Positions 49,946-59,064 of a DNA stretch of 64,000 nt are shown one piece after another. Both the position numbers and the translations under genes were made by a program. Source of the stretch: Bacteroidales bacterium UBA5349. Lineage in GTDB: Bacteria; Bacteroidota; Bacteroidia; Bacteroidales; Tenuifilaceae. The stretch is from contig DHQB01000015.1 of assembly GCA_002410065.1 (NCBI GenBank), forward strand, positions 62,001 through 126,000. Direction: 5' to 3'. Positions within the stretch are counted from its first letter, which is position 1. Each line of letters begins with the position of its first letter. Below the pieces are notes generated by a model that was not told the origin of the DNA, searched no databases, and saw nothing but the letters and a program-made list of their open reading frames with translations.

Positions 49946-50029
49946 TACCCGGAGCCGGGATCGAACCGGCACAGTATTGCTACCACTGGTGTTTGAGACC
50001 AGCGCGTCTACCAATTCCGCCATCCGGGC
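49946..50029 (-). tRNA. tRNA-Leu (anticodon CAA)
   Basis: 84 bases, reverse strand. 5' arm GCCCGGA pairs with 3' TCCGGGT (G-T at the first pair), D arm with GGTAGACGC, anticodon stem CTGGT/ACCAG with loop CTCAAAC giving anticodon CAA, a long variable arm (TGGTAGCAATACTGTG, typical of class II tRNA) and T arm GGTTCGATCC. The genomic sequence ends with discriminator A; CCA is not encoded. Reads UUG leucine codons. Confidence 0.93.
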
Positions 50030-50111
50030 GAAAAAATATTTTGGTTTGCGAATATAGTAGGTTTTTTTGTTTTGGGCAATATTATTATTAGCTGTAGCCA
50101 ATAAATAATGA

Positions 50112-52025
50112 TTACACCACTTTACCAATAAGCTTTGGTTTCGCAATTTTTTTGATGGAATTGTATATTCCTTCCGTATCAATGCCACACTCCCTATAGA
50201 GATCTTGTGGGCTTCCATGATCAATAAACCTATCAGGTATGCCCAGCCGGATTACTCTGGTTGAAAAACCATTATCGTTTAGCCACTCCAAAACGGCAGA
50301 GCCAAATCCTCCCTGTATTGCACCATCCTCAACAGTGACTATTGTTTTAAAACGTTTGCCAATTTGAGATAGCGTATTGGTATCTAAGGGTTTTACAAAT
50401 CGCATATCGTAGTGGGCAACGCTAATTCCATCTTTAGCCAATTTTTCTGCTGCCTCGGCAGCATTGGTCCCAATTGGACCAAGTGATAGGATGGCAACGT
50501 CATTGCCTTCTCTTAGGATTTTGGCTGTGCCTACTTCAATTGTTTTGAAAGGTTTTCTCCAATCAACCATAGAACCAGTGCCCCTTGGGTAACGAATGCT
50601 CCATGCGCCCATATCGTTTTGCTGTGCGGTAAACATCAAGTTACGAAGTTCCTCTTCGTTATATGGTGAGCATATGGTGATGTTGGGTATTGTTCTCATG
50701 TATGCAATGTCGAATACGCCATGGTGTGTGGCTCCGTCCTCTCCAACGATACCTCCTCTATCTAAACAAAAAATAACGTTAAGGTTTTGCAGAACTACAT
50801 CATGAATTACCTGATCGTAGGCACGTTGCATAAACGATGAGTAAATGTTGCAAAACGGAATTAATCCTTCGGAAGCAAGCCCTGCAGCAAAGGTTACTGC
50901 GTGTTGTTCTGCAATTCCCACATCAAAGGTTCGCTCAGGCATTTCTTTCATCATAATGTTTAGAGAGCACCCGCTAGGCATTGCTGGGGTAATACCAACT
51001 ATACGCTCATTCTGCCTAGCAAGTTCTAGGATAGTATGCCCAAAAACATCCTGAAACTTAGGTGGTGTTGGTTTGTCTGTGGTTACTACAATTCTTTCGC
51101 CCGTAGTTTTGTCGAATAGACCTGGTGCATGCCATACAGTTTGATTAATTTCAGCAGGACTAAATCCCTTGCCTTTTACAGTATGACAGTGGAGCAATTT
51201 TGGGCCAGGTATATTCTTCAGATCATTAAGTACTTGAGTAAGGTAAACTACATCATGGCCATCTACAGGTCCAAAATACCTAAAACCAAGCGATTCGAAG
51301 AGATTGCTTTGCTTTAGCACTGCTGATTTTAGTGCATTCTCTAGTTTCTGAACCATTGAGCGTGCGCTTGGCCCTACTTTATTCAGTTTCCCCAGAAGAT
51401 TCCAAACATCATCCTTAAACTTGTTATAGGTTTGCGAAGTTGTGATATCGAGAAGATACTCTTTGAGTGCCCCAACATTGGGGTCGATAGCCATATTATT
51501 GTCGTTGAGGATAACCAATAGGTTAGAGTTAGTCGATCCCCCGTTGTTAAGCCCTTCAAAAGCTAAACCGGCTGTGAGCGATCCATCGCCAATAATTGAA
51601 ACGGTTTGTCTTTCTTCGTTCTTAAGTTTTGACCCAATGGCCATACCTAAGCCAGCTGAAACCGACGTAGAACTGTGACCAGTCCCAAAGGCATCGTATT
51701 CACTTTCGCTACGTTTCGGAAACCCGCTAATGCCCTTATATTTTCGGTTAGTGTGAAACAGGTCCCTTCTGCCGGTAAGTATCTTATGGCCATAGGCCTG
51801 ATGTCCAACATCCCAGATTAGTCTATCGTAAGGTGTGTTAAACACATAGTGAAGAGCAACAGTAAGTTCAACCACTCCTAAACTTGCACCAAAATGTCCT
51901 GGGTTTGATGAAACTTCATCGATGATAAACTGTCGTAGTTCGTTGCTTAAACCAACAAGTTCTTCAACCTTAAGTTTTTTAAGATCATCGGGGGAGTTTA
52001 TTTGGCTTAGAAGCGGGTGTTGCAT
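50112..52025 (-). CDS. dxs: 1-deoxy-D-xylulose-5-phosphate synthase
   Basis: 637 residues. Thiamine-diphosphate enzyme joining pyruvate and glyceraldehyde-3-phosphate, first step of the MEP isoprenoid pathway. Motifs: HYVFNTPYDRLIWDVGHQAYGHK, GTGHSSTSVSAGLGMA, the ThDP motif GDGSLTAGLAFEGLN..., later DVGIAEQHAVTFAAGLA (with the catalytic Glu), and DRGGIVGEDGATHHG. Full length with three domains. -7 TAACTTTG lies 22 bases upstream. It supplies precursors to UppP-type lipid carriers and menaquinone. Confidence 0.97.
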   Translation of the reverse strand: MQHPLLSQINSPDDLKKLKVEELVGLSNELRQFIIDEVSSNPGHFGASLGVVELTVALHYVFNTPYDRLIWDVGHQAYGHKILTGRRDLFHTNRKYKGISGFPKRSESEYDAFGTGHSSTSVSAGLGMAIGSKLKNEERQTVSIIGDGSLTAGLAFEGLNNGGSTNSNLLVILNDNNMAIDPNVGALKEYLLDITTSQTYNKFKDDVWNLLGKLNKVGPSARSMVQKLENALKSAVLKQSNLFESLGFRYFGPVDGHDVVYLTQVLNDLKNIPGPKLLHCHTVKGKGFSPAEINQTVWHAPGLFDKTTGERIVVTTDKPTPPKFQDVFGHTILELARQNERIVGITPAMPSGCSLNIMMKEMPERTFDVGIAEQHAVTFAAGLASEGLIPFCNIYSSFMQRAYDQVIHDVVLQNLNVIFCLDRGGIVGEDGATHHGVFDIAYMRTIPNITICSPYNEEELRNLMFTAQQNDMGAWSIRYPRGTGSMVDWRKPFKTIEVGTAKILREGNDVAILSLGPIGTNAAEAAEKLAKDGISVAHYDMRFVKPLDTNTLSQIGKRFKTIVTVEDGAIQGGFGSAVLEWLNDNGFSTRVIRLGIPDRFIDHGSPQDLYRECGIDTEGIYNSIKKIAKPKLIGKVV

Positions 52026-52047
52026 AACAAAAATCTTTTAACGATTG

Positions 52048-52055
52048 CAAAGTTA
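52048..52055 (-). promoter_or_regulatory. -7 element (TAACTTTG) upstream of dxs
   Basis: Exact TAnnTTTG on the - strand, 22 bases before the ATG; a second candidate TATATTTG (52066-52059) is 4 bases further upstream. -33 not clear. Confidence 0.4.
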
Positions 52056-52203
52056 AAACAAATATATCAAAATAAAGTTTTTAAAAGAATAGGGACTATA
52101 GGTAAAGACCTTCTAAGAATAACAACTAGTAAAACAGATAGTTTTGTTGATAAAATCTTTATAAGCATTGGATATATATAAACGCTATCAAAGTCATTAT
52201 TCA

Positions 52204-52211
52204 TATATTTG
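52204..52211 (+). promoter_or_regulatory. -7 element (TATATTTG) upstream of the OmpA-type lipoprotein gene
   Basis: Exact TAnnTTTG, about 32 bases before the ATG at 52244. No clear -33. Confidence 0.4.
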
Positions 52212-52243
52212 CTTCAACAAATAATATCCTAAAAAAAACGAAG

Positions 52244-53275
52244 ATGAATTGCATAAAGCTAAAAATCATATGGATTTTTCTAATAGGCATAATTGTACAA
52301 TCGTGTGTGCCTGCCAAGGAATTTCAGGCACTACAAGATAAGAATATCAAATGTGAGGAGGAAAGGGAGCGCTATTTTAACGAAAACGAGACCTTAGAGA
52401 AGAGTAATAAAGAGTTGGACTCAAAACTTAGGGTACTTAAAGGTGAAGTTGCACAACTCATAGCTGATAGTACATCCAGAGCCATTGAACTATCGAGATT
52501 AAAAGATGAGAATGCGAAACTCTCAAAGCGCTATGCCGAATTACAGAATATTCAGGAAACATCTATGGCTGGCACTCAAAAGGAGTCTCGTAGGGTTTTG
52601 GCCCAACTGCAGGCAACCCAAGAAGAGCTGCAAGAGAAGCAGGATGCTCTTAAAGAACTTGAGCGCCAACTGAACTTAAGACGAAAGAACCTTGAGGAGC
52701 TCCAATCGCATCTGAATGGTTTAAAAAGTGATTTAGACGAGAGAAATGCAAAAATTCAGGAGATGGAAAGGATATTAGCACGCAAAGACTCAGCTGTTAT
52801 GGCCCTTCGTCGTAAGGTTTCCGATGCACTATTTGGTTTTGAAGGTAAGGGACTAAGCGTGCAGCATAAGAACGGAAAGGTTTATGTGTCTCTTGATGAG
52901 CAGTTGATGTTTAAATCGGGAAGCCATGTTGTTGATGCAAACGGAATAAAAGCGCTAAGGCAGTTAATACCTGTGTTGGAGCAAAATCAGGACATTAATA
53001 TTGTTGTTGAAGGTCACACTGACGACGTGCCATTCCCACAGCGGGGAGAACTGACAGACAACTGGGATTTGAGCGTTAAGCGGGCTACCTCAATTGTACG
53101 TATCCTTTTAGATAAATCTAAAATTGAACCCGCACGTATTTCCGCCTCAGGTCGAAGTCAATACCATCCTATTGATCCTCAGAAAACTTCAGCAGCGCGA
53201 CAAAAAAATCGTAGAACAGAGATTATTCTTACTCCAAAACTCGATGAACTTTTTGAGATATTAGAGGCTAACTAG
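52244..53275 (+). CDS. OmpA-family peptidoglycan-binding lipoprotein with coiled coil
   Basis: 343 residues. Signal peptide residues 1-20 with a lipobox IVQSC (lipidated Cys at 21). Residues about 30-200 form a long coiled coil rich in Glu, Lys, Leu and Arg. Residues about 215-335 are the OmpA C-terminal domain: SLDEQLMFKSGSHVV, VVEGHTDDVPFPQRGEL, NWDLSVKRATSIVRILL, RISASGRSQYHPI and NRRTEIIL, which bind peptidoglycan (Asp and Arg contacts). Outer-membrane lipoprotein tethering to the wall; coiled coil may dimerise. Confidence 0.93.
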   Translation: MNCIKLKIIWIFLIGIIVQSCVPAKEFQALQDKNIKCEEERERYFNENETLEKSNKELDSKLRVLKGEVAQLIADSTSRAIELSRLKDENAKLSKRYAELQNIQETSMAGTQKESRRVLAQLQATQEELQEKQDALKELERQLNLRRKNLEELQSHLNGLKSDLDERNAKIQEMERILARKDSAVMALRRKVSDALFGFEGKGLSVQHKNGKVYVSLDEQLMFKSGSHVVDANGIKALRQLIPVLEQNQDINIVVEGHTDDVPFPQRGELTDNWDLSVKRATSIVRILLDKSKIEPARISASGRSQYHPIDPQKTSAARQKNRRTEIILTPKLDELFEILEAN

Positions 53276-53306
53276 TCCATATTCTAATAAACCATATGGT
53301 TTTTAA

Positions 53307-53345
53307 TAGCCCAAAACCTTAGTTTTTTACTAAGGTTTTGGGCTA
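53307..53345 (+). terminator. Hairpin after the OmpA-type gene
   Basis: TAGCCCAAAACCTTAG and CTAAGGTTTTGGGCTA form a 16-bp perfect stem with a seven-base loop, 31 bases after the stop. It lacks a proper T run, so it may rather be an mRNA stabiliser or processing site, or a terminator with weak tract. Confidence 0.6.
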
Positions 53346-53368
53346 TACTATTTTCCAATTGTACAGTG

Positions 53369-53398
53369 TTGAAAAATACTAGGTTTTTTTTAACTTGC
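53369..53398 (+). promoter_or_regulatory. Promoter of the serine hydrolase gene (TTG, 19 bases, TAACTTGC)
   Basis: TTG (53369-53371), 19 bases, TAACTTGC (53391-53398), partial -7 match, 24 bases before the ATG at 53422. Confidence 0.4.
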
Positions 53399-53421
53399 CT
53401 ACAAATTAAAACCCTAAAACC

Positions 53422-54579
53422 ATGAAGAGAAAGATTCTGATATCCTTTACCTTATCGGTAATAGTTGCACTAACGGTTTACCTTTCAATTCCTCAAAACC
53501 ATTATATTGTAAAGGCGTTAATATACCAAAAGCCCAAAATTCATCACAATACAATTTTTGCCAATAGGACTGTAGAGATTGGCGAGCCAGAACCTTGGCA
53601 AACAGATTCCTTATTTAATACGTACGATTTAGCCGAGGATCAGCTAAAAGCAATGGATAAGTATAAAACCGTAGCATTTTTGGTTGCTCGCGACTCCCTT
53701 TTACTTTTTGAATCGTATTGGGAAGGTTATGGACCAGATTCCTATTCAAACTCTTTTTCGATGGCTAAAAGTATTGTTGGTTTGCTAATTGGCTGTGCTC
53801 TCGATGAGGGGTTTATCGATAACCTCGATCAGCCTGTTGCCGATTTTATCCCCGAGTTTGCACAAGGTGACAAAGCAAAAATTACCATCAGGCATTTGCT
53901 GACCATGAGTTCGGGCTTGAGTTGGGATGAGGCTTATTCCAGTCTTTTCTCAACAACTACCCAAGCATACTATGGCAAGTTTTTACGAAAACTTGTACTC
54001 GATCAAACTGTTATTAGTGAACCAGGTAAGGAGTTTAACTACTTGAGTGGCGATACACAGCTGCTCTCCATAGTTCTAGCAAAAGCAACGGGACAAAGTG
54101 TTGCCGATTACATGTCGAACAGGATTTGGAGTAGAATAGGTGCAGAGCATAGTGCATTATGGAGTCTCGATAGGGAGGGCGGCATTGAAAAGGCCTATTG
54201 CTGTTTTAATAGCAACGCAAGAGATTTTGCGCGAATTGGCCGCTTAGTGTTAAACGGGGGAGAATGGAATGGCGAACAGATTGTATCGAAAGAATATCTA
54301 GAAGAAACTCTGAAGCCAACAACATACCTTGCAGACAAAGAGTTGGGTGGTATACCAACAGAGCGGTATGGTAATAAGTGGTGGTTTACTACGCATCGCA
54401 ACCATCAGGTTATTTTTGCTAGAGGAATTTTAGGTCAGTATATTTTCATTATTCCCGATTTAGATATGGTTGTCGTTAGGTTAGGCCATTTACGCGATAA
54501 TGAGAGAATTGGCGGTCAGCCCATCGATATTTTTGCATACCTAGATATTGCAATGGACATGAGTGATGCTCTGCAATAA
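53422..54579 (+). CDS. Serine hydrolase of the beta-lactamase/DD-peptidase-like family
   Basis: 385 residues. N-terminal hydrophobic segment (about 5-24) suggests a signal anchor or cleaved signal; periplasmic. SxxK motif is SMAK in SFSMAKSIVGLLIG (near residue 112), and the tyrosine motif is YLSGDTQLL (near 212). TIRHLLTMSSGLSW and DFARIGRLVLNGGEW match the class C beta-lactamase-like hydrolase (EstB) family. Could be an esterase, D-aminopeptidase or penicillin-binding type enzyme. The next gene starts 19 bases downstream, probably cotranscribed. Confidence 0.88.
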   Translation: MKRKILISFTLSVIVALTVYLSIPQNHYIVKALIYQKPKIHHNTIFANRTVEIGEPEPWQTDSLFNTYDLAEDQLKAMDKYKTVAFLVARDSLLLFESYWEGYGPDSYSNSFSMAKSIVGLLIGCALDEGFIDNLDQPVADFIPEFAQGDKAKITIRHLLTMSSGLSWDEAYSSLFSTTTQAYYGKFLRKLVLDQTVISEPGKEFNYLSGDTQLLSIVLAKATGQSVADYMSNRIWSRIGAEHSALWSLDREGGIEKAYCCFNSNARDFARIGRLVLNGGEWNGEQIVSKEYLEETLKPTTYLADKELGGIPTERYGNKWWFTTHRNHQVIFARGILGQYIFIIPDLDMVVVRLGHLRDNERIGGQPIDIFAYLDIAMDMSDALQ

Positions 54580-54597
54580 ATTTTTACATCTGATTAA

Positions 54598-55770
54598 ATG
54601 GAAAAAATACGTGTAAAACTTTTAGCATTTCCCGCAGCGGATGTTCAAATATTTACCAAGGCCAAAAGGCGTTTACAAAAGCTTTTTAAGCAGGATATGG
54701 TAGAGTTTGTTGATAAGGAACCAGAAGTGTTGGTTTTTCTAACAGGTGGCTCAGAGCGAATAGCATTGCAATCTGTGCATGAATTTGGCTTTTACCTTTT
54801 AATTGCTTCAGATATTGATAATTCATGGGCAGCTGCAACAGAAGTTAAAGCTTGGATGAACCAAAATAACATAACCTGCATGCTGGTTGATCAGAATAGC
54901 GAATTGGCTGTTGAACTTGTTGACGATTTATACAAAGTGAAGAATGGGATTAAAAACTTAAAGGGTAAGCGTTTTGGCCTAATAGGAGAAGTTTCGGACT
55001 GGCTAGTAAATTCGAATATTGATCCCTTTGTTATTAAGACAAAGTTGGGAGTTGATCAGGTGAACATCCCTTGGAACAGTGTTGCCCTAGGTGAACACGG
55101 AGAAGTTTCAGCTGATTTTTTAAATTTTTTCAATGCAAAGGGTGTTGAAGGCCTAACTGGCTCTGGTAGAATTTATGAGGTCTTATCCAATTTGGTTCGT
55201 AAGTATGAGTTACATGCCTTAACCGTTGAATGCTTTTCGCTTCTCCAAAAGTGTAATGCAACTGCGTGTCTAGCTTTGTCAAAGTTGTCGATGGATGGAG
55301 TACCCGCCGGATGCGAGGGTGATAATTGCAGCATGTTGGGCATGATGATATCAAAAGAACTATTCGGCATTATCCCATGGATTGCCAATACCTCTTTTGT
55401 GAACCCTACGAAGAAACTGTTAACCTTTTCACATTGTACTGTTCCTGCAAACTTGCTTAAAGATTTTGAACTTGACACCCATTTCGAATCGGGAAAAGGT
55501 TTGGCAATAAAGGGAAGCCTAAAGGCTGATAGGGTTACCATTGTTAGACTCGACCATACCCTAAATAAAATGTTTGTGGGCAAAGGCCTTGTTGAGGTTG
55601 GGGAAAACAGGAAGGGAATGTGTAGAACGCAATTATTAGTGAATGTTGACGATTCAGTTATTGCCTATTTTTTAAATAAGCCTTTGGGTAATCATCATTT
55701 GATTGTACCGGGCGATTATACCCTGGGCTTTGAATTAGCTGCCCGAATGCTCAAAATGGCATTGGTATAG
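54598..55770 (+). CDS. L-fucose/L-arabinose isomerase-like protein, function unknown
   Basis: 390 residues, no signal peptide. The second half follows the L-fucose isomerase-like pattern: TVECFSLLQK (Glu211), GVPAGCEGDNCSML (Glu240, Asp242) and FSHCTVPANLL (His279), residues that in the family bind Mn and the sugar. The N-terminal half (LLAFPAADVQ..., LVFLTGGSERIAL, LKGKRFGLIGEVSDWLV) fits the Rossmann-like part. It is shorter than FucI (about 590) and AraA (about 500), and no fucose or arabinose catabolic genes are near. Aldose-ketose isomerase on an unknown sugar is the best guess. Paired with the serine hydrolase and followed by a terminator. Confidence 0.65.
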   Translation: MEKIRVKLLAFPAADVQIFTKAKRRLQKLFKQDMVEFVDKEPEVLVFLTGGSERIALQSVHEFGFYLLIASDIDNSWAAATEVKAWMNQNNITCMLVDQNSELAVELVDDLYKVKNGIKNLKGKRFGLIGEVSDWLVNSNIDPFVIKTKLGVDQVNIPWNSVALGEHGEVSADFLNFFNAKGVEGLTGSGRIYEVLSNLVRKYELHALTVECFSLLQKCNATACLALSKLSMDGVPAGCEGDNCSMLGMMISKELFGIIPWIANTSFVNPTKKLLTFSHCTVPANLLKDFELDTHFESGKGLAIKGSLKADRVTIVRLDHTLNKMFVGKGLVEVGENRKGMCRTQLLVNVDDSVIAYFLNKPLGNHHLIVPGDYTLGFELAARMLKMALV

Positions 55771-55796
55771 AAAAAGCCGCAAAAGCGGCTTTTTTT
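55771..55796. terminator. Bidirectional terminator between the isomerase-like gene and frr
   Basis: AGCCGC, AAAA, GCGGCT with A5 before and T6 after, usable on both strands for the convergent genes. Confidence 0.85.
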
Positions 55797-56358
55797 ATAC
55801 AGTTAGAATCTCTTGTTCTTTTTTTTCAAGCAATTCTTCAACCTTTTTGCTATAGGCATCGGTTAGTTTCTGAACCTCACCTTCCGAGTCTTTTGCAAGA
55901 TCTTCTGCTAGTCCATTCTTTTGAAGTTTTTTAATCTCTTCGTTTGCGTCTCTTCGTGCATTACGGATACTAACTCGAGCATTTTCACCTTCGCTTTTCA
56001 CCTGCTTTACAAGTTGCTTTCTGCGCTCCTCGGTTAAAGGCGGAACAGCAATACGAACTATTTCACCATTATTCTGAGGATTAAATCCAAGGTTAGCCGC
56101 AAGAATTGCTTTTTCAATAGGCCCAATCATTGCCTTTTCCCAAGGCTGAATGGTAATGGTTCTGGCATCAAGTGTACCTACGTTAGAAACTTGTTGCAGT
56201 GGGGTGAGTGAGCCATAGTAATCAACCATAATACCAGAAAGCATAGCAGCGTTAGCTTTACCAGCTCTAACTACTCTTAGTGCATCCTCGAGGTGAGAAA
56301 TAGCTTTTTCCATCATCTCTTTTGCCCCTTCTATGTAAAAATTAACTTCTTCGTTCAT
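55795..56358 (-). CDS. frr: Ribosome recycling factor
   Basis: 187 residues, standard. Splits post-termination ribosomes with EF-G. Conserved DALRVVRAGKANAAML, VDYYGSLTPLQQVSNV, PWEKAMIGPIEKAI, PPLTEERRKQLVKQVK and NARRDANEEIKKL are present. Follows pyrH by 29 bases on the - strand, as usual. Confidence 0.97.
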   Translation of the reverse strand: MNEEVNFYIEGAKEMMEKAISHLEDALRVVRAGKANAAMLSGIMVDYYGSLTPLQQVSNVGTLDARTITIQPWEKAMIGPIEKAILAANLGFNPQNNGEIVRIAVPPLTEERRKQLVKQVKSEGENARVSIRNARRDANEEIKKLQKNGLAEDLAKDSEGEVQKLTDAYSKKVEELLEKKEQEILTV

Positions 56359-56387
56359 GGCTTTATGAATTTTTAGTATAAAAATAT

Positions 56388-57098
56388 TTAATTTCTCACC
56401 AATGTACCAATATTTTCTCCTAAAACAACCTTTTTTAAATTTCCCTCTGTGGTCATATCGAATACGATAATTGGCAAATTATTCTCACTGCACATCGTAA
56501 ATGCGGTAAGATCCATAATTTTTAGTTTTTGCTCGTATGCTTTATCAAACGTAAGGTTTTCAAATTTCTTGGCTTTAGGATTTTTTTCAGGATCAACGTC
56601 GTAAACCCCATCAACCCTTGTTCCTTTAAGGAGTGCTTCAGTTTCAATCTCAACTCCTCTGAGTGCCGAGGCTGTATCAGTAGTGAAGAATGGGTTGCCC
56701 GTTCCACCTGCAATTATCACAGTATAGCCTTCGCTAAATGCTTGCAATACTTTTGCCTTTGTGTAAAGTTCGCCTATAGGCTCCATTTTTGTGGCTGTAA
56801 ATAACCTTGCTTTTCCGCCAAGTCCTTCTATTGTGCTTTGAAGCGCAAGACTGTTGATAACGGTAGCTAGCATCCCCATTTGGTCTCCTTTAACACGGTC
56901 AATGCCTTTCGACAGTCCGCTTAGCCCTCTAAAAATATTTCCGCCCCCAATTACGATTCCTATTTCTACGCCAAGTTCAGATATCTCTTTGATTTGCGTT
57001 GCATAAGAGTTGATAACGCTGGGCTTTATTCCGTGGTTCTCATTGCCCATTAGGGCCTCTCCGCTTAATTTTAGGAGTATTCGTTTGTACTTTATCAT
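56388..57098 (-). CDS. pyrH: UMP kinase PyrH
   Basis: 236 residues. Phosphorylates UMP to UDP; amino-acid-kinase fold with KRILLKLSGEALMG, IGIVIGGGNIFRG, MGMLATVINSLALQ, GGTGNPFFTTDTASALR and VDGVYDVDPEKNPKAKKF. Feeds pyrimidine nucleotides to RNA and to UDP-sugars. Between tsf and frr; a terminator lies between it and tsf. Confidence 0.97.
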   Translation of the reverse strand: MIKYKRILLKLSGEALMGNENHGIKPSVINSYATQIKEISELGVEIGIVIGGGNIFRGLSGLSKGIDRVKGDQMGMLATVINSLALQSTIEGLGGKARLFTATKMEPIGELYTKAKVLQAFSEGYTVIIAGGTGNPFFTTDTASALRGVEIETEALLKGTRVDGVYDVDPEKNPKAKKFENLTFDKAYEQKLKIMDLTAFTMCSENNLPIIVFDMTTEGNLKKVVLGENIGTLVRN

Positions 57099-57180
57099 TG
57101 CTATTTATGGTTAGGTTTTGTAAAAATAGCAAAAAGGTTGCTTTGAACCACTAATCTGTGATGTTTTTGCTAAACATTAT

Positions 57181-57216
57181 AAAAAAAGCTACCAGGTTAA
57201 CCTGATAGCTTTTTTG
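57181..57216 (-). terminator. Terminator after tsf
   Basis: AAAAAGCTACCAGG, loop TTAA, CCTGATAGCTTTTT with one mismatched pair; A/T runs at both sides. Separates rplM-rpsI-rpsB-tsf from pyrH-frr. Confidence 0.75.
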
Positions 57217-57232
57217 AACAAATGAGTTTTTG

Positions 57233-58063
57233 TTATGCGTTAAGTGAAACGCGCTTAAATCCGACAACCTTTAGGTCTTTATCAATACTCTTAAGGTAAT
57301 TGGAAATGTTAACTTTGCTATCCTTAATGAAATCTTGATTCATAAGGGTGCTCTCTTTGAAAAACTTTTGTAGTTTGCCTTGAGCAATCTTGTCAAGCAT
57401 AGCCTCAGGTTTTCCTTCAAGGCGAGCTTGCTCCCTTCCAATTTCAAGCTCTTGCTTACGGATTTTCTCAGGAACATCCTCAGCATCTACAGATACAGGA
57501 TTCATTGCTGCAACTTGCATGGCAATATCTTTTCCAATTTGCTCGTTTATTCCTGCTTTATTGAATGCAACAATAGACGCCAATTTGTTGCCTGGGTGGA
57601 TATAGTATGCTACTGTTTCGCCTTCAATTTTCTCGTAATATGAGAGTTCGAATTTTTCACCTGTAATACCAGATTGGTCAAATACAAGGTCTTCAATTTT
57701 TCTTCCATCAATAACAAGAGCCTTAAGGGCGTCTATATCTGCAGGTAAATTCTTAAGTGCTACATCTAGAATTTTTGTTGTAAGACCAATAAAATTCTCG
57801 TTTTTAGCAACAAAGTCGGTTTCGCAGTTAAGAACTACCATTGCACCTTTTTTACCATCAGCACTAATTGCGGCAAGAGCAGCACCCTCACCAGCATCAC
57901 GATCTGCGCGTTTATTTGCAATGGCTTTACCGCGTTCACGGATTAGCTCAACTGCTTTCTCGAGATCACCGTTAGACTCAGCAAGTGCATTCTTGCAGTC
58001 CATCATACCAGCCCCTGTTAGCTTTCTGAGTTTTACTATATCGGCTGTTTTTACTTCAGACAT
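57233..58063 (-). CDS. tsf: Elongation factor Ts
   Basis: 276 residues. Nucleotide exchange factor for EF-Tu. N-terminal UBA-like region with VKLRKLTGAGMMDCKNAL, then NCETDFVAKNENF, QVAAMNPVSVDAEDVP and KLQKFFKESTLMNQDFIKD. Immediately after rpsB (28 bases), as in most bacteria. Confidence 0.97.
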   Translation of the reverse strand: MSEVKTADIVKLRKLTGAGMMDCKNALAESNGDLEKAVELIRERGKAIANKRADRDAGEGAALAAISADGKKGAMVVLNCETDFVAKNENFIGLTTKILDVALKNLPADIDALKALVIDGRKIEDLVFDQSGITGEKFELSYYEKIEGETVAYYIHPGNKLASIVAFNKAGINEQIGKDIAMQVAAMNPVSVDAEDVPEKIRKQELEIGREQARLEGKPEAMLDKIAQGKLQKFFKESTLMNQDFIKDSKVNISNYLKSIDKDLKVVGFKRVSLNA

Positions 58064-58091
58064 TGTATTATTATTTTATCAGTTAAAGATA

Positions 58092-58952
58092 TTATTCTTC
58101 GGTTTTTGCCTCCCCTTCGGTTGTTTCTTCCTTCTCTACTACTGCTTTCTCATCTTTAAGGGTTACTTTGGCTTTAATTGGCTTAGCGGTTTTCCTAGCG
58201 CGCGTACGTGTTGGTTTTTCGCTTTCGCCCTCTTCGGTATGAGCAGGCTCCTTATCTTTTTCGTTTTTCCTTTCGTCAAGCCCTTCGCTAATCGCTTTAA
58301 CCATTATGTCAATAATAAGAGATATTGATTTAGAAGCATCATCATTAGCAGGTATTACAAAGTCGATTGGAGTAGGATCACAACAGGTATCAACCATTGC
58401 AAATACTGGGATGTTAAGTTTTTTTGCTTCACTAACTGCAATATATTCTTTTTGCACATCAACTACGAAAAGTGCTGCGGGAAGTCTAGTAAGATCAACA
58501 ATAGAGCCAAGGTTTTTTTCAAGTTTTGCCCTTTGACGGGTAACCTGAAGTTTTTCTCTTTTTGAAAGAATACTGAATGTACCCTCTGACAACATCTTAT
58601 CGATAGTTGACATTTTTTTAACAGCCTTACGTATAGTTGGAAAGTTGGTAAGCATACCACCTGGCCAACGCTCTGTTACATAGGGCATATTTACTTGACT
58701 CACTTTTTCGGAAACAATGTCTTTCGCTTGCTTTTTGGTGGCAACAAATAATACTTTGCGACCAGACTTAGCAATTTGCTTCATTGCTGCTGCTGCCTCA
58801 TCAATTTTGATAGCAGTTTTTTGTAAGTCGATAATGTGGATTCCGTTACGCTCCATAAAAATATAGGGAGCCATTTTGGGGTTCCATTTGCGCTTTAGGT
58901 GTCCAAAATGTACACCTGCGTCTAAGAGTTCTTTAAAATCTGTCTTTGGCAT
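58092..58952 (-). CDS. rpsB: 30S ribosomal protein S2 with acidic/basic C-terminal extension
   Basis: 286 residues. Core residues 1-225 carry DAGVHFGHLKRKWNPKMAPY, ERWPGGMLTNF, LPAALFVVDVQKE, NIPVFAMVDTCCDPT and PANDDASKSI. Beyond the usual end (about 230) there is a ~55-residue low-complexity tail of Glu, Lys, Thr and Ala (LDERKNEKDKEPAHTEEG... ending EGEAKTEE). Such tails are known in Bacteroidota; function unknown. Confidence 0.96.
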   Translation of the reverse strand: MPKTDFKELLDAGVHFGHLKRKWNPKMAPYIFMERNGIHIIDLQKTAIKIDEAAAAMKQIAKSGRKVLFVATKKQAKDIVSEKVSQVNMPYVTERWPGGMLTNFPTIRKAVKKMSTIDKMLSEGTFSILSKREKLQVTRQRAKLEKNLGSIVDLTRLPAALFVVDVQKEYIAVSEAKKLNIPVFAMVDTCCDPTPIDFVIPANDDASKSISLIIDIMVKAISEGLDERKNEKDKEPAHTEEGESEKPTRTRARKTAKPIKAKVTLKDEKAVVEKEETTEGEAKTEE

Positions 58953-59064
58953 TTTTTTGAATTATAATAGTTAAAAAAATGGCAATCACTTGGTAGTTTC
59001 AAGTTTTAGAAAGTCCAAGCAATTTACAGCAAATGCTGTTTGCCAAAAAATTGATAGAAAACGA

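Noticed and set aside
49925..50224. 99-residue frame crossing tRNA-Leu and the dxs end
   Set aside because: It reads through the tRNA gene and the 3' end of dxs in another frame; its C-terminal residues are simply translated tRNA sequence.
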